Assembly: GCA_013698305.1 (NCBI GenBank)
Contig: JACCVC010000158.1
Location: forward strand, 1-10,966
DNA length: 10,966 nucleotides
DNA from: Chloroflexia bacterium
GTDB lineage: Bacteria; Chloroflexota; Chloroflexia; Thermomicrobiales; UBA6265
Reading direction: 5' to 3'
The translations under genes and the position numbers were made by a program. A model generated the notes under the pieces. That model was not told where the DNA came from, searched no databases, and saw only the letters and a program-made list of their open reading frames with translations. This document shows, one piece after another, positions 1-7,871 of this stretch. Numbering within the stretch: position 1 is the stretch's first letter; each line of letters opens with the position of its first letter.

Positions 1-168
1 TTGCTCCAGCCCGCCGATCATGCGTAGCAGGGTTGTCTTGCCGCAGCCCGAAGGGCCGAGCAGCACCAGGAACTCGCCGTCCTCGGTGCGAAGGTCGATA
101 CCGTTGACCGCCGCCGCGGCGCCGTCGCCAAAGGTCTTGGTCAACTGCCGTGTTTCAACTCGTGCCAT
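1..168 (-). CDS. ABC transporter ATP-binding protein, MalK/UgpC type (N-terminal fragment, cut by window edge)
   Basis: These are the first 56 codons of an ABC-transporter ATPase; the rest lies beyond the left edge. The reading opens with MARVETRQLTKTFG and contains a textbook Walker A, GPSGCGKTT, at residues 38-46, followed by LLRMIGGLE. The GPSGCGKTTLLRMI.GLE wording is typical of the sugar/polyamine importer ATPases (MalK, UgpC, PotA), which bind and hydrolyse ATP on the cytoplasmic face to drive uptake. The start is the ATG at 168-166, with a GGAG about 4 bases upstream. It lies 119 bp downstream of a solute-binding protein gene on the same strand, so both probably serve one importer. The permease genes are not visible and may follow the ATPase. 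The Walker B, signature and regulatory domains are outside the window, so the substrate cannot be read from this part. Confidence 0.93.
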   Translation of the reverse strand, partial: MARVETRQLTKTFGDGAAAAVNGIDLRTEDGEFLVLLGPSGCGKTTLLRMIGGLEQ

Positions 169-190
169 GGTGCTCCGCTCGATGCGCCAC

Positions 191-245
191 GAACCAGCCC
201 GCCGTGCGTCACCACCAGAGGTGGTCCGCTCGAGCCGGCTGGTTC
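191..245. repeat. Nested inverted repeats between binding-protein and ATPase genes
   Basis: An outer 9-bp inverted repeat (GAACCAGCC at 191-199, GGCTGGTTC at 237-245) encloses a second hairpin, ACCACC-AGA-GGTGGT (211-225). It also encloses two short palindromes, GCTCGAGC (228-235) and AGCCGGCT (233-240). All of this lies in the 119-bp gap between the solute-binding protein stop and the ATPase start. No T-run follows on the minus strand, so it is not a classical terminator. Stem-loops after binding-protein genes commonly stabilise the upstream mRNA or cause partial termination, so that the binding protein is made in excess. That role is inferred here. Confidence 0.5.
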
Positions 246-287
246 ATGACGTCCTTGTTCAGACCCGCAAGGTGACAGGCATGCGAC

Positions 288-1715
288 CTACTGGCCGCCG
301 CCCATGAGCCCTTCGTCGCGCCAGCGCTGGGCGATGATCGTAAGCTGGTTTTCCGCTTCCGCCACGGACTCCTCGACCGTCTGGTCGCCGCGGGCAGCTC
401 TGGCCATCATGTCGGACAGGACGAACGTGTTGAACGCCTCACCGATCATGGCATTGGCGGGACCAGGCCAACCGAGGTTCACCGTCCAGTCATTGGCATC
501 CTGTAGCGGCGCGAGCTTGTCCGGCGGCACCGATCCGTAGGGATCGTTGAACAGCGGCCCATCCTCGTCGAACAGGTTCGGGTACGTATCCGGGAATGAC
601 GGGAAGTTGTAGAGCTGGCTGTTTTCCACGGCCGCCTGATAGTTCGCGGTGAGGTGGAGGAGGAACTCCATCGCCGTGTCCGGGTTCTCGGAGTAGGTCG
701 GGATCATCGCGGTGAAGACGGCGTGTCCATGCGCCAACGCCCGGTCCTCGCCGCCAGGGCCGACCAGTGGTGGACTGAAGAAGATGTCCTCAGCGGTTTC
801 CGGTTGCTGTTCCTGCGCGGTGCGATAGGCCGAGATCGAGTTAAGAATGTATGACGCCTGCCCCGCAACCAGCAACTGGTTGTTGGAGGCGGCGTTCCAG
901 CCGAAGACTTCAGGCGTCATACAGCTCTCGAAAAGATCCTTCATGTACTGGACCGCCGCGAGGGTTTCCGGGCTGTTGATGATGATGTTCTCGTTCTCGT
1001 CCTGAACCGCGCCGCCGAAGGCCCAGATCAACGCCTGGGCGGCCATGTTGGAGTCGATTTCCTGCGACATGCCAATGCCCATCTGGACACCCTGCTCATC
1101 AAAGATGGTTGTGCCGCCACTCAACAGGTCATCGAAGGTCGCGGGCCCATCGGGGAAGTCGATGGCTTCCCACAGGCTCTGGCGGTAATTTGCGGGGTCC
1201 GCCGCGTAGCCGTGACAGAACCCATAGGTGGTGTCAGTGGTCGGGTTGTAGGAGTTGCGCCTGGCCATGTCCAGTTGCGGACCGTGACGATTCTCGGCCT
1301 CGGCGACCAGATCGGTCAGGTCAAGGACCGCTTCTTCGTACTGTGGCAGGGAAGAGATATGCTCGACGATGTCGTGTCCGGAGCCAGCGCTGATCTCCGC
1401 CGCGAAGGTTGCCGGGATATCAGCTGTGTTGATCATGTCGACCTGTGTCTCGACACCGTTGGCTTCGCCCCATTCAGCGAGGAATTCCGGGAACCAGACA
1501 TCGAACGACGGCACGAAGTGCGACCATTGCAGGATGCTGAGTTCCGTTCCCGAGATGTCGGTGGTCGGGGTCGCCTGAACCAGGGTCGCGGCGCCGGCGC
1601 CGGTGGCGCGGGTGCCGAGATAGGTGGCGAGTCCCATACCACCAACACCCTGCAACGCCCGGCGGCGAGAGATGGTGGACCGATTGGTACGGCCTACGGC
1701 AGAACGACGAATCAT
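288..1715 (-). CDS. Tat-exported extracellular solute-binding protein, family 1 (carbohydrate-type ABC importer)
   Basis: A 475-aa periplasmic or surface binding protein that captures a substrate, probably a sugar or oligosaccharide, for an ABC importer. The N-terminus is a twin-arginine signal: an Arg-rich n-region, then SRRRALQ (residues 16-22), a Gly/Ala hydrophobic core and a likely cleavage after the Ala-rich stretch near residue 43. The mature part has the usual family-1 pattern, starting with ELSILQWSHFVPSFD near residue 58. Later stretches rich in aromatics and Asn fit a sugar-binding cleft, and the length is normal for the family. The ATG at 1715-1713 is chosen because AGGAGG (complement of 1723-1728) sits 7 bases upstream; an ATG 22 codons earlier (1781) has no such site and would displace the signal. 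The ATPase fragment follows on the same strand. Specificity cannot be read from the sequence; sugar is a family-level inference. Confidence 0.93.
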   Translation of the reverse strand: MIRRSAVGRTNRSTISRRRALQGVGGMGLATYLGTRATGAGAATLVQATPTTDISGTELSILQWSHFVPSFDVWFPEFLAEWGEANGVETQVDMINTADIPATFAAEISAGSGHDIVEHISSLPQYEEAVLDLTDLVAEAENRHGPQLDMARRNSYNPTTDTTYGFCHGYAADPANYRQSLWEAIDFPDGPATFDDLLSGGTTIFDEQGVQMGIGMSQEIDSNMAAQALIWAFGGAVQDENENIIINSPETLAAVQYMKDLFESCMTPEVFGWNAASNNQLLVAGQASYILNSISAYRTAQEQQPETAEDIFFSPPLVGPGGEDRALAHGHAVFTAMIPTYSENPDTAMEFLLHLTANYQAAVENSQLYNFPSFPDTYPNLFDEDGPLFNDPYGSVPPDKLAPLQDANDWTVNLGWPGPANAMIGEAFNTFVLSDMMARAARGDQTVEESVAEAENQLTIIAQRWRDEGLMGGGQ

Positions 1716-1917
1716 GTCAGATCCTCCTGATGCGGTCGGCTCTTCACTTGGCCCAAGCGGGCACAATTGTCCACATACCATACCCCAAAACTTCTCATCT
1801 GTCGCACCCGGATGCAGGTATTTGCCGATTTGGGCGGTGGCACACGGTCTGCGAAGGGGATAAGAGCGGGCCAGTGAACTCGTTGGCTCAACTGTTTGAG
1901 ATGGAAGGAATGCCGCG
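1716..1917. promoter_or_regulatory. Divergent intergenic region between binding protein and DUF2171 gene
   Basis: This 202-bp spacer must contain the promoters of both the leftward importer and the rightward small gene. Visible elements are the strong ribosome binding site of the binding protein (1723-1728), a perfect 8-bp palindrome ACAATTGT (1763-1770) that could be an operator core, and a short hairpin CTCAA-CTGT-TTGAG (1887-1900) just before the DUF2171 start. I could not find a convincing -35/-10 pair in either direction. Confidence 0.35.
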
Positions 1918-2160
1918 ATGGCAGACGTTAAATCACAGATCCAGGATCATATGCCCGTTGTTTGTTCGAACGGTGGGCAGTTCGCGACGGTCGATCACCT
2001 CGACGCTGGCAATACCATCAAGCTGACCAGGGACGACCAGGGCAATCACCATTGGATCCCGCTGGACTGGGTGACACGGGTGGACGAGCATGTCCACGTC
2101 GACCGTCCGGGCGACCAGGCGATGCGGGATTGGTCGACATCGGCGCCCGCGGGGTCGTAG
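1918..2160 (+). CDS. DUF2171 family small protein
   Basis: An 80-aa protein matching the DUF2171 pattern throughout. It opens with a segment resembling I..HM.VV.S.G..., then has a short charged stretch around IKLTRDDQGNHHWIPLDWV (residues 34-52) and a closing V.RVDEHVHVDR. The family consists of small soluble, beta-rich proteins of unknown function (a PRC-barrel-like fold has been suggested), often linked to general stress in Actinobacteria, Deinococcus and Chloroflexota. No signal peptide or membrane segment is visible. The ATG at 1918 has a purine-rich AAGGAA about 9 bases upstream. It stands alone on the plus strand, divergent from the binding protein and convergent with the serine hydrolase, so it is probably monocistronic. 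Its biochemical role is unknown. Confidence 0.85.
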   Translation: MADVKSQIQDHMPVVCSNGGQFATVDHLDAGNTIKLTRDDQGNHHWIPLDWVTRVDEHVHVDRPGDQAMRDWSTSAPAGS

Positions 2161-2184
2161 GGCGAATTGTGAACAATCTGGACA

Positions 2185-2228
2185 GACAAACCGGGCGCCG
2201 CTTCGGTAGGAGCGGCACCCGGTTTGTC
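2185..2228. terminator. Bidirectional hairpin terminator between convergent genes
   Basis: The arms GACAAACCGGG (2185-2195) and CCCGGTTTGTC (2218-2228) are perfect complements over 11 bp. After one C/A mismatch, GCCGCT (2197-2202) pairs with AGCGGC (2211-2216) around an 8-base loop. The hairpin lies between the DUF2171 stop (2160) and the serine hydrolase stop (2235), where a shared terminator is expected. The outer stem supplies A/T pairs (GACAAA/TTTGTC) in place of a long T-run, so termination strength in each direction is uncertain. Confidence 0.8.
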
Positions 2229-2234
2229 ATGTCG

Positions 2235-3323
2235 TTAATCCGGATACACCAGCGGAATCACGGTCGACTCGATGATCGGGCGCGGCGGGTAGAGCGGAAC
2301 GTCGATGTCGCCGACGGCGGTGACGACGATCAGGTCCAGCTCGGGCACAACGTAGATGACCTGCCCGCCAAAGCCCAGTGCATAGAATGCGTCGTACCTG
2401 GTGGCGTTCGAAACCCACCATTGGTACCCGTACGGAGTGCCTCCGGTCGGGTCGCCGCTGCTCTGCCGGATCGTGCTCTGCTCGATGTAGGCGGGCGTGA
2501 TGATCTCCTCATCGTCCCAAATACCGTTGTTGAGGTAGAGATAACCGAGCCTGGCCATGTCGCGAGGCGTCAGCCGGAGCCCGTACCCTCCGATGGCCTC
2601 GCCCTGGGGCGACAGCCGCCAGATTCCCGGATCCATGCCGAGCGGCGCGAACAGAACTTCCTCGGCATACTCCTCCAGCCGCTGCCCGGCGGCTGAGGCG
2701 ACCATCAGCCCGATCAGGTTCGATCCGCCACTGTTGTAGGCGTAGAATGCGCCTGGCTCGTAGGCAATCGGCTGGCTGAGCGTGTACGTGACGGGATCGT
2801 CCGCCGCCTCGAGGCGCTCGTAATCGCTCGACCAGTCCCAGGCGATCCCCGAGGTCATGGTGAGCAGGCTCCACAGCGGAATGCCGGCAACCCGAGGGTC
2901 GGCGTTGGCGGGAATCCGGTCGGGAATGAGATCGCCGATCGTGACGCTGAGGTCCGGGAGAAGATCGTTGCGCCGGGCGGCGCCCACCAGCGCCGCGACC
3001 ACGCTCTTGGTGCATGAGCGGATGTCGGCGGGCTCGTCGCGAGACCAACCCTCGGCAACGTACTCGGCGGCGATCGCGCCGTGGCGGATCACGACGGCCC
3101 CGGTGATGCTCGGCGCGGCCAGGGCGGCGGAGTCAAGGAGGTCGGGGAGCGACGGGTCGATGTTCAACGCTCCGGGAGACGCCTCGGGCCAGTCGGGGAT
3201 GGGCCACGGGATGTCGTTCCTCTGCGGCTCCTGCCGCAGTGACGCCGCGTCCATCGCGGGCGTATGGCCCAATGTCAGGGCGAGGGGGACGGCGAACAGC
3301 GAACGCCGGCTGAAGCTGATCAT
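2235..3323 (-). CDS. Exported beta-lactamase-fold serine hydrolase (class C/NylB-like)
   Basis: A 362-aa member of the beta-lactamase/transpeptidase-like family (PF00144), which covers class C beta-lactamases, DD-peptidases, esterases and 6-aminohexanoate-dimer hydrolases. The catalytic SxxK is S103-C-T-K106 within IRSCTKSVVAALVG. The second motif is Y196-N-S-G-G within FYAYNSGGSNLIG, and the third lies at GFGGQ (317-321), where a His/Lys-Gly-Gly-type element sits in relatives. GYQWW (299-303) is also characteristic. The N-terminus MISFSRRSLFAVPLALTLG looks like a Tat or lipid-free Sec signal (SRRSLF), so it probably acts outside the membrane. The ATG at 3323 is preferred: it begins this signal and has GGGAG about 10 bases upstream. 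A GTG at 3359 would add 12 residues without a ribosome site. It is divergent from the large regulator. The substrate is unknown, and a true beta-lactamase role is not implied. Confidence 0.92.
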   Translation of the reverse strand: MISFSRRSLFAVPLALTLGHTPAMDAASLRQEPQRNDIPWPIPDWPEASPGALNIDPSLPDLLDSAALAAPSITGAVVIRHGAIAAEYVAEGWSRDEPADIRSCTKSVVAALVGAARRNDLLPDLSVTIGDLIPDRIPANADPRVAGIPLWSLLTMTSGIAWDWSSDYERLEAADDPVTYTLSQPIAYEPGAFYAYNSGGSNLIGLMVASAAGQRLEEYAEEVLFAPLGMDPGIWRLSPQGEAIGGYGLRLTPRDMARLGYLYLNNGIWDDEEIITPAYIEQSTIRQSSGDPTGGTPYGYQWWVSNATRYDAFYALGFGGQVIYVVPELDLIVVTAVGDIDVPLYPPRPIIESTVIPLVYPD

Positions 3324-3385
3324 GCGTCGTGTGCTCCCGGGATTCCGACAAGGTGTCACTGATTATGCCTACGTCGAAAGACAAT

Positions 3386-3407
3386 GCGCCGGATGTGATT
3401 CCGGCGC
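3386..3407. repeat. Perfect 8-bp hairpin in divergent promoter region
   Basis: GCGCCGGA (3386-3393) and TCCGGCGC (3400-3407) form a perfect inverted repeat around the 6-base spacer TGTGAT. It lies 63 bp upstream of the serine hydrolase start and 162 bp upstream of the probable regulator start. The position suits an operator for a dimeric regulator acting in both directions, or a leader hairpin. No T-run follows on either strand, so a terminator is less likely. Confidence 0.5.
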
Positions 3408-3530
3408 GGAACCGGTACACTTGACCATGCCAAAGACCAGAATGCGAGCGTGAGGGCGCTCGGCTCCGGCGGCATTTCCACACACAGGACATTACTCGAT
3501 GTACACCCATCGGGATCAGATTGCTCGGAT

Positions 3531-3549
3531 GATGCATGGCTGGTGCATC
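3531..3549. repeat. Short inverted repeat upstream of regulator start
   Basis: GATGCA (3531-3536) and TGCATC (3544-3549) are inverted copies separated by 7 bases, ending about 20 bases before the ATG at 3570. It could be an operator half-site pair or a leader hairpin near the start codon. A six-base match of this kind can also arise by chance. Confidence 0.25.
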
Positions 3550-3569
3550 CTCCCACGACCGGGCGCCGC

Positions 3570-6142
3570 ATGTATCGATTGACGCCACAACAGCTTATGA
3601 CCGGTCTCGTCGGGCGGGACGATGACGCGCGTGCCGTCATCGATTTGCTCGAACGGCCCGATGTGCGCATCGTCACGTTGACGGGTCCGGGTGGCGTGGG
3701 CAAGCACGCCTTGCCCTCCATGTCGCCGCCCGGCTGCCTGATGACTTCCCCGATGGCGTCATCACGATCGACCTCGCCGCGATCACCGCGCCAGACCTGG
3801 TGCTGCCCGCGATCGCGAGAGGTCTGGGCATAAGCGATAGCGGGTCAGAAGCGCTGTGGAGCCGCGTGGCCCGCGGCCTTCAGGACAAGGCGATCCTGTT
3901 TCTGCTCGATAACTTCGAGCAGGTCACTCCCGCCGCCACAGTGATCGCCGACTTGCTGCATGTCAGTCCCGAAATCAGCTTTCTCGTCACCAGCCGGACG
4001 CCGTTGCACATCATCGGCGAATACGAGTATGCCGTTGGCCCGCTCGAATTTCCTCCCGCGAACACGGTACATGGCGATCAGTCCGAGCTGATGGAGTACT
4101 CCGCCGTCAGGCTGTTTGTCGAACGCTGCAAGGCGGCGAGCCGGTCGTTCGATCCCACGCCGGAGATGGCGCAGACCATCGGGGAGATCACCCGGTTGTT
4201 GGACGGGCTGCCGCTGGCGATCGAGCTGGCGGCGGCGCGGATCAAGATCTTCTCCCTGTCGGCATTGAGAGCCCGGCTGAACGACCGGCTGGCTCTGCTG
4301 ACAGGTGGCCCGCGAGATCAGCCGGCCCGGCTCCAGACCATGCGTGACGCGATCAGATGGAGCCACGACCTGCTGAATCCGCGTGAGAAGGTGGTGTTTC
4401 GCCGGCTGTCGGTCTTCGTCGACAGCTTTTCGCTCGAGGCGGCGGAAGCGGTGGTCAGCGCGCCCATCACCGACGAAGAGCGCGCATTCCTGCGGCAATA
4501 CGGCGCCGATCCGGGGACCGGTGACGCGCTGCCGAACCTGATGGAGCATGTGCAGTCTCTGCTGGACAAGAGCCTGCTTCAGATGCCGCCGGCCGTTCAG
4601 GATGATATCCGCCTCCGGATGATGCTGACGATTCAGGAGTATGGCGCGGAACAGCTCCAGCGGGCTGACGAGACTCTCCTGATGCGGGTTCGCTCGTTGC
4701 GCTTCTTTCACCACGATCTGCGTGATGTCGACGAGGTGCTGGTCGGGCGGGACCAGAAGCTCTGGCTTGCCCGGCTCGATCTCGAGCTGGGCAATGTGCG
4801 CCGCGGGATCGAGACCGCGTCCGAACACCCACAAGCGTTCGGCGAAGCGGGGATAGTGCTCGCCTCCGTCATGTGGAGGTACTGGCTCATCCGCGGTCAG
4901 GTGATCGAGGGCGCGCGATTGCTGGAGCAGATGCTCGGCTACCGCGATGTCATGGATCTCCCGGTGAAGACCGAAGCTCTGGCCAGGAATCATCTCGGCA
5001 ACCTGCGCCTCGAGCTCGGCGATCACACCCGCGCCTCGATTCACTATCGGGACAGCCTTGCGCTGTATCGCTCCATCAGTGATCGCGACGGCATCGCCGA
5101 TGAGCTCAACAATCTCGGGCTCGTGCAGATGATCGAGGGCAGCCACGATCTGGCGCGGGAGAGTCTTGAAGAGAGCCTGGCAATCCGCCGCGACAAAGGG
5201 GAGCCGCGAAACCTGCCGGCCACGTTGTCCAATCTGGGTGACCTGGCGCTCAATGAGGGGGATTTCGAGCAGGCAGAGCGATTTCACGCTGAAGGGCTCA
5301 GAATCCGGCGCGATATCGGCAACCTTCGTGGCATCGCGCTGAGCCTTTACTCTCTGGGAACGATCGCCTGGTCCCGCGATGACTTCGAGCTTGCCCGGAT
5401 CATGCTGGAGGAGGGGCTGGAGTTCCAGGCAAAGGTCGATGACCCCTACTGCCTGGCGTGCATCATGCTGGCGCTGGCGCGTCTCGATCTTGTTCGTGGT
5501 GATGCGATCCAGGCGGTGGACCGGTTGCACCGGTCACTCGACATCCTGCAGAAGATGGGGTCGCGCCGTGTCATGACCGAAGTGATCGAGGCGATCGCTC
5601 AGGCGGCGGAGCGGTTCGGGTTCCATCGAGAGGCGGTGCGGCTGTTCGGCACGACGACGTCGGTGCGGGCGGAGCAGAATATCGGTATCGCAGGCCGGTT
5701 CAGGCGCGACAACGAGCGCACGCTGACTTCGCTGCGGCGCAACGTGAGCGCGGAGGTGTTCGAGCGGGAGTTCGTGGTCGGTGAGCGGCAGGTGCTGAAC
5801 CAGGCGGCGGCGGAGGCGATCCAGCTCACGGCGTACATCCGCGAGCGGGCGATGTCGGGCGACGTGGCGGAGCCGGTGAGCGACGGCGCGTTTGATGCGG
5901 TTGTTGCTTTTACCCGCGGTAGGGAGCTGGGGCTGACGAAACGAGAGCAGCAGGTATTGGGTCTCCTGGTAAGAGGCGAGTCCGACAAGGAGATCGCCGA
6001 CAGGCTCTCGATCGCGCCGCGCACCGCGATGACGCACGTCTCGAACATTCTCGCGAAGCTCGATGTCAATCGCCGGGCCGCCGCCGCGAGCTACGCCTTG
6101 CGCGAGGGCCTGGTCGACCCATCCCGGATCGAGGAGGCGTAG
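3570..6142 (+). pseudogene. Large LuxR-family transcriptional regulator with NB-ARC ATPase and TPR repeats, frameshifted in Walker A
   Basis: This is a signal-transduction ATPase of the NB-ARC/TPR/LuxR type common in Chloroflexota. The front part reads MYRLTPQQLMTGLVGRDDD..., then VTLTGPGGVGK, the P-loop, at 3702-3704. After that the frame turns to nonsense (HALPSMSPP...) and ends at 3833. Skipping CA at 3705-3706 restores RLALHVAARLPDDFPDGVI, exactly the expected continuation, running openly to 6142. Inserting one A after 3704 gives AAG-ACA-CGC, GKTRLALHVA, a full 857-aa protein. The downstream part has Walker B LFLLDNFE (about 110-117 of the restored protein), GLPLAIELAAAR (about 213-224), about five TPR units (DNA about 4975-5650) and a LuxR HTH in the last 70 residues (LTKREQQVLGLL...SDKEIADRLSIA). 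The start is uncertain: ATG 3570 fits the family, while GTG 3543 or GTG 3450 would add residues that resemble no family sequence. Without repair the protein lacks a usable ATPase. A sequencing error is possible. Confidence 0.85.
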
Positions 6143-6177
6143 CCGGGATGGACCGAACGTCGGCTTGCGCCGCCGAC
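6119..6177. repeat. Two inverted repeats around the regulator stop codon, possible weak terminator
   Basis: CCATCCCGG (6119-6127) and CCGGGATGG (6143-6151) are perfect 9-bp complements flanking the last codons and stop of the regulator. GTCGGC (6159-6164) and GCCGAC (6172-6177) form a second hairpin. They separate the regulator from the sensor kinase 82 bp downstream. There is no T-run after either, so they may only attenuate read-through or stabilise the upstream message. Confidence 0.4.
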
Positions 6178-6224
6178 CGGAGCCAGGCGGTTTCAGCAAG
6201 CGGCACGTCATTGTGACCGCAACG

Positions 6225-7871
6225 ATGGCGCGGTGGCGCGAACGGATCGAGCGGACAACGCTGGCGGGGCCACGCGGATCGACCGTCGGGTTGTCCTATG
6301 TGGTTTCCGTGCTAGCGGTTTTGCTGGCGTCGGCCCTGTTCTCCCCATTCCGGGATTTGCTCGGTACGCCCAATCTCAGCCTGGTCTATGTCCTGATACT
6401 GTTCGCAATCGGGCTGACATTTGGGGCGCGACCTGCGATCGTCGGTGCCGTGGTTGCATTCCTGGTGTCGGATTTCTTCTACTTTCCACCCTATTTCACG
6501 CTCGTGATCGAGAAAGCACGCCACCTGTTCGGGTTGTTGATCCTGCTGGGGATCTCGGTCGGAAGCGGGTGGCTGGGGTCGCGCCTGCGGGAGTACACAG
6601 CGGAGGCGCTGCGTGAGGCGCAGCGCACGTCCATGCTCTACGACCTCAACCGAGCACTGGTCAGCGATGTCACGCTCGACCAGGTGCTGACCACGATAGT
6701 GCGTGGCGTGGTCGACATTTATGGCGCCAGGGGCTCCCGGCTTCTGGTGCAGGACGATGCCGATCTCGACTCGTTGCATGTCGCGGCGCGGTGGCCGGCA
6801 GGGCTGGATGCGAGGTACACCCGCCAGGAGGAGCAGGTCGCGCGGCGTGTCTTTGAGACCGGCAGGGTGGCCGGTCTGGGCACCGCCGGTCGCCGGGTTC
6901 GGATGCCTCACGGTTTGGCGGAGGCATCGCGGCAGCTCGTGCGGCGGTCGGGCGATGACCTGCTCTACGTACCAGTAGGCGCCAGCGATGCGCGGTTTGG
7001 CGTACTGGAGATCAGCGGTCGCCCGGGCGGAGGCAGGTTCCACGAGGAAGACGAGCGCATGCTCAAGAGCTTCGCCGATCAGGCGGCGCTGGCGGTGCAA
7101 CGCGCCCGTTTAATCGAGGAAGCGACCCGTACGCGCGCACTGGAACAATCCAACGAGCTCAAATCGGCGTTGCTGGCGGCGGTGTCCCACGATTTGCGGA
7201 CGCCGCTGGCCGCGATCAAGATGTCTGCCTCGGCGTTGCAGGACGCGCGAGTCGACTGGGACGACGCGTCCCGCACGGAATTGTTGGCCGGTATCGAGGA
7301 GTCAACTGACTGGCTGGCGCTCGTGGTCGACAACCTGCTCGACCTGTCGAGGATCGAAGGCGGGGCGCTCCGACCGGATCGGGATTGGCATGACCTGTCC
7401 GATCTGCTGCATCATGTGCTCATGCAGCTACAAAGCCAGCTCGCGGAGCACCACGTATCGCTGGAAATCCCAGATGACCTGCCACTGGTATATGTTGACT
7501 ACGTGCAGATCTCGCAGGTGATGACCAACCTGATCAGCAACGCCGTCAAGTATTCCGACCCTGGCAGCGCCATCGAGATCATCGCGAAGGTGGCCCAACG
7601 CGGAAAGGCGATAGAGATTGCCGTGACCGATCATGGCAGGGGGATACCGCCGATCAGCCTACCACATATCTTCGAGACGTTTTACCGGGTGCGGCCGGAT
7701 GCCGAGGTTACCGGGTCCGGCGTGGGTCTGGCGATCTGCAAGGGGCTGGTCGAAGCGCACGGTGGCATGATCTCCGCCGAAAGCGCCAGGGGTAAGGGCA
7801 CGACGATCCGGGTCAGGCTGCCGCTGGAACCCGCTCGCGACGGCACCGACAGAGAGGAACCCGCATCATGA
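6225..7871 (+). CDS. KdpD-like sensor histidine kinase, short form (DUF4118-GAF-HisKA-HATPase)
   Basis: A 548-aa membrane histidine kinase, the sensor of a two-component pair. Residues about 22-116 hold roughly four hydrophobic helices of the DUF4118/KdpD membrane type (SDFFYFPPYFTL is characteristic). A linker helix leads to a GAF-like domain (about 136-295). The HisKA motif AVSHDLRTPLAAIK carries the phospho-accepting H322. The ATPase has an N-box QVMTNLISNAVKYS (431-444), a G1 box DHGRGI (469-474) and a G2 box TGSGVGLAI (496-504). It resembles the C-terminal half of KdpD; the N-terminal KdpD sensor and USP domains are absent. The ATG at 6225 is chosen because the upstream reading is Arg/Pro-rich non-protein-like sequence inside the regulator gene. 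GTG 6213 is possible, and neither has a good ribosome site. The stop overlaps the response regulator ATG by 4 bp (ATGA), so the two are translationally coupled. Confidence 0.93.
   Translation: MARWRERIERTTLAGPRGSTVGLSYVVSVLAVLLASALFSPFRDLLGTPNLSLVYVLILFAIGLTFGARPAIVGAVVAFLVSDFFYFPPYFTLVIEKARHLFGLLILLGISVGSGWLGSRLREYTAEALREAQRTSMLYDLNRALVSDVTLDQVLTTIVRGVVDIYGARGSRLLVQDDADLDSLHVAARWPAGLDARYTRQEEQVARRVFETGRVAGLGTAGRRVRMPHGLAEASRQLVRRSGDDLLYVPVGASDARFGVLEISGRPGGGRFHEEDERMLKSFADQAALAVQRARLIEEATRTRALEQSNELKSALLAAVSHDLRTPLAAIKMSASALQDARVDWDDASRTELLAGIEESTDWLALVVDNLLDLSRIEGGALRPDRDWHDLSDLLHHVLMQLQSQLAEHHVSLEIPDDLPLVYVDYVQISQVMTNLISNAVKYSDPGSAIEIIAKVAQRGKAIEIAVTDHGRGIPPISLPHIFETFYRVRPDAEVTGSGVGLAICKGLVEAHGGMISAESARGKGTTIRVRLPLEPARDGTDREEPAS

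Noticed and set aside
1212..1730. 172-codon plus-strand open frame inside the binding protein
   Set aside because: It is antisense to a well-supported solute-binding protein and has no family resemblance.
3324..3359. Upstream GTG start (3359) for the serine hydrolase
   Set aside because: It adds 12 residues before a good signal peptide and has no ribosome binding site. The ATG at 3323 explains both better.
3450..3569. GTG at 3450 as start of the regulator
   Set aside because: The extra 40 residues look like non-coding translation, and family proteins begin just before the LVGR motif. It cannot be ruled out because no start here has a strong ribosome site.
3845..5530. 561-codon open frame on the minus strand inside the regulator
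   Set aside because: It lies opposite a gene with clear NB-ARC and TPR motifs. Its translation is rich in Gln, Arg and His with no recognisable domain, as expected for an antisense frame in GC-rich DNA.
5534..6211. 225-codon minus-strand open frame across the regulator C-terminus
   Set aside because: It overlaps the LuxR HTH coding sequence and shows only Arg/Leu-rich low-information translation.
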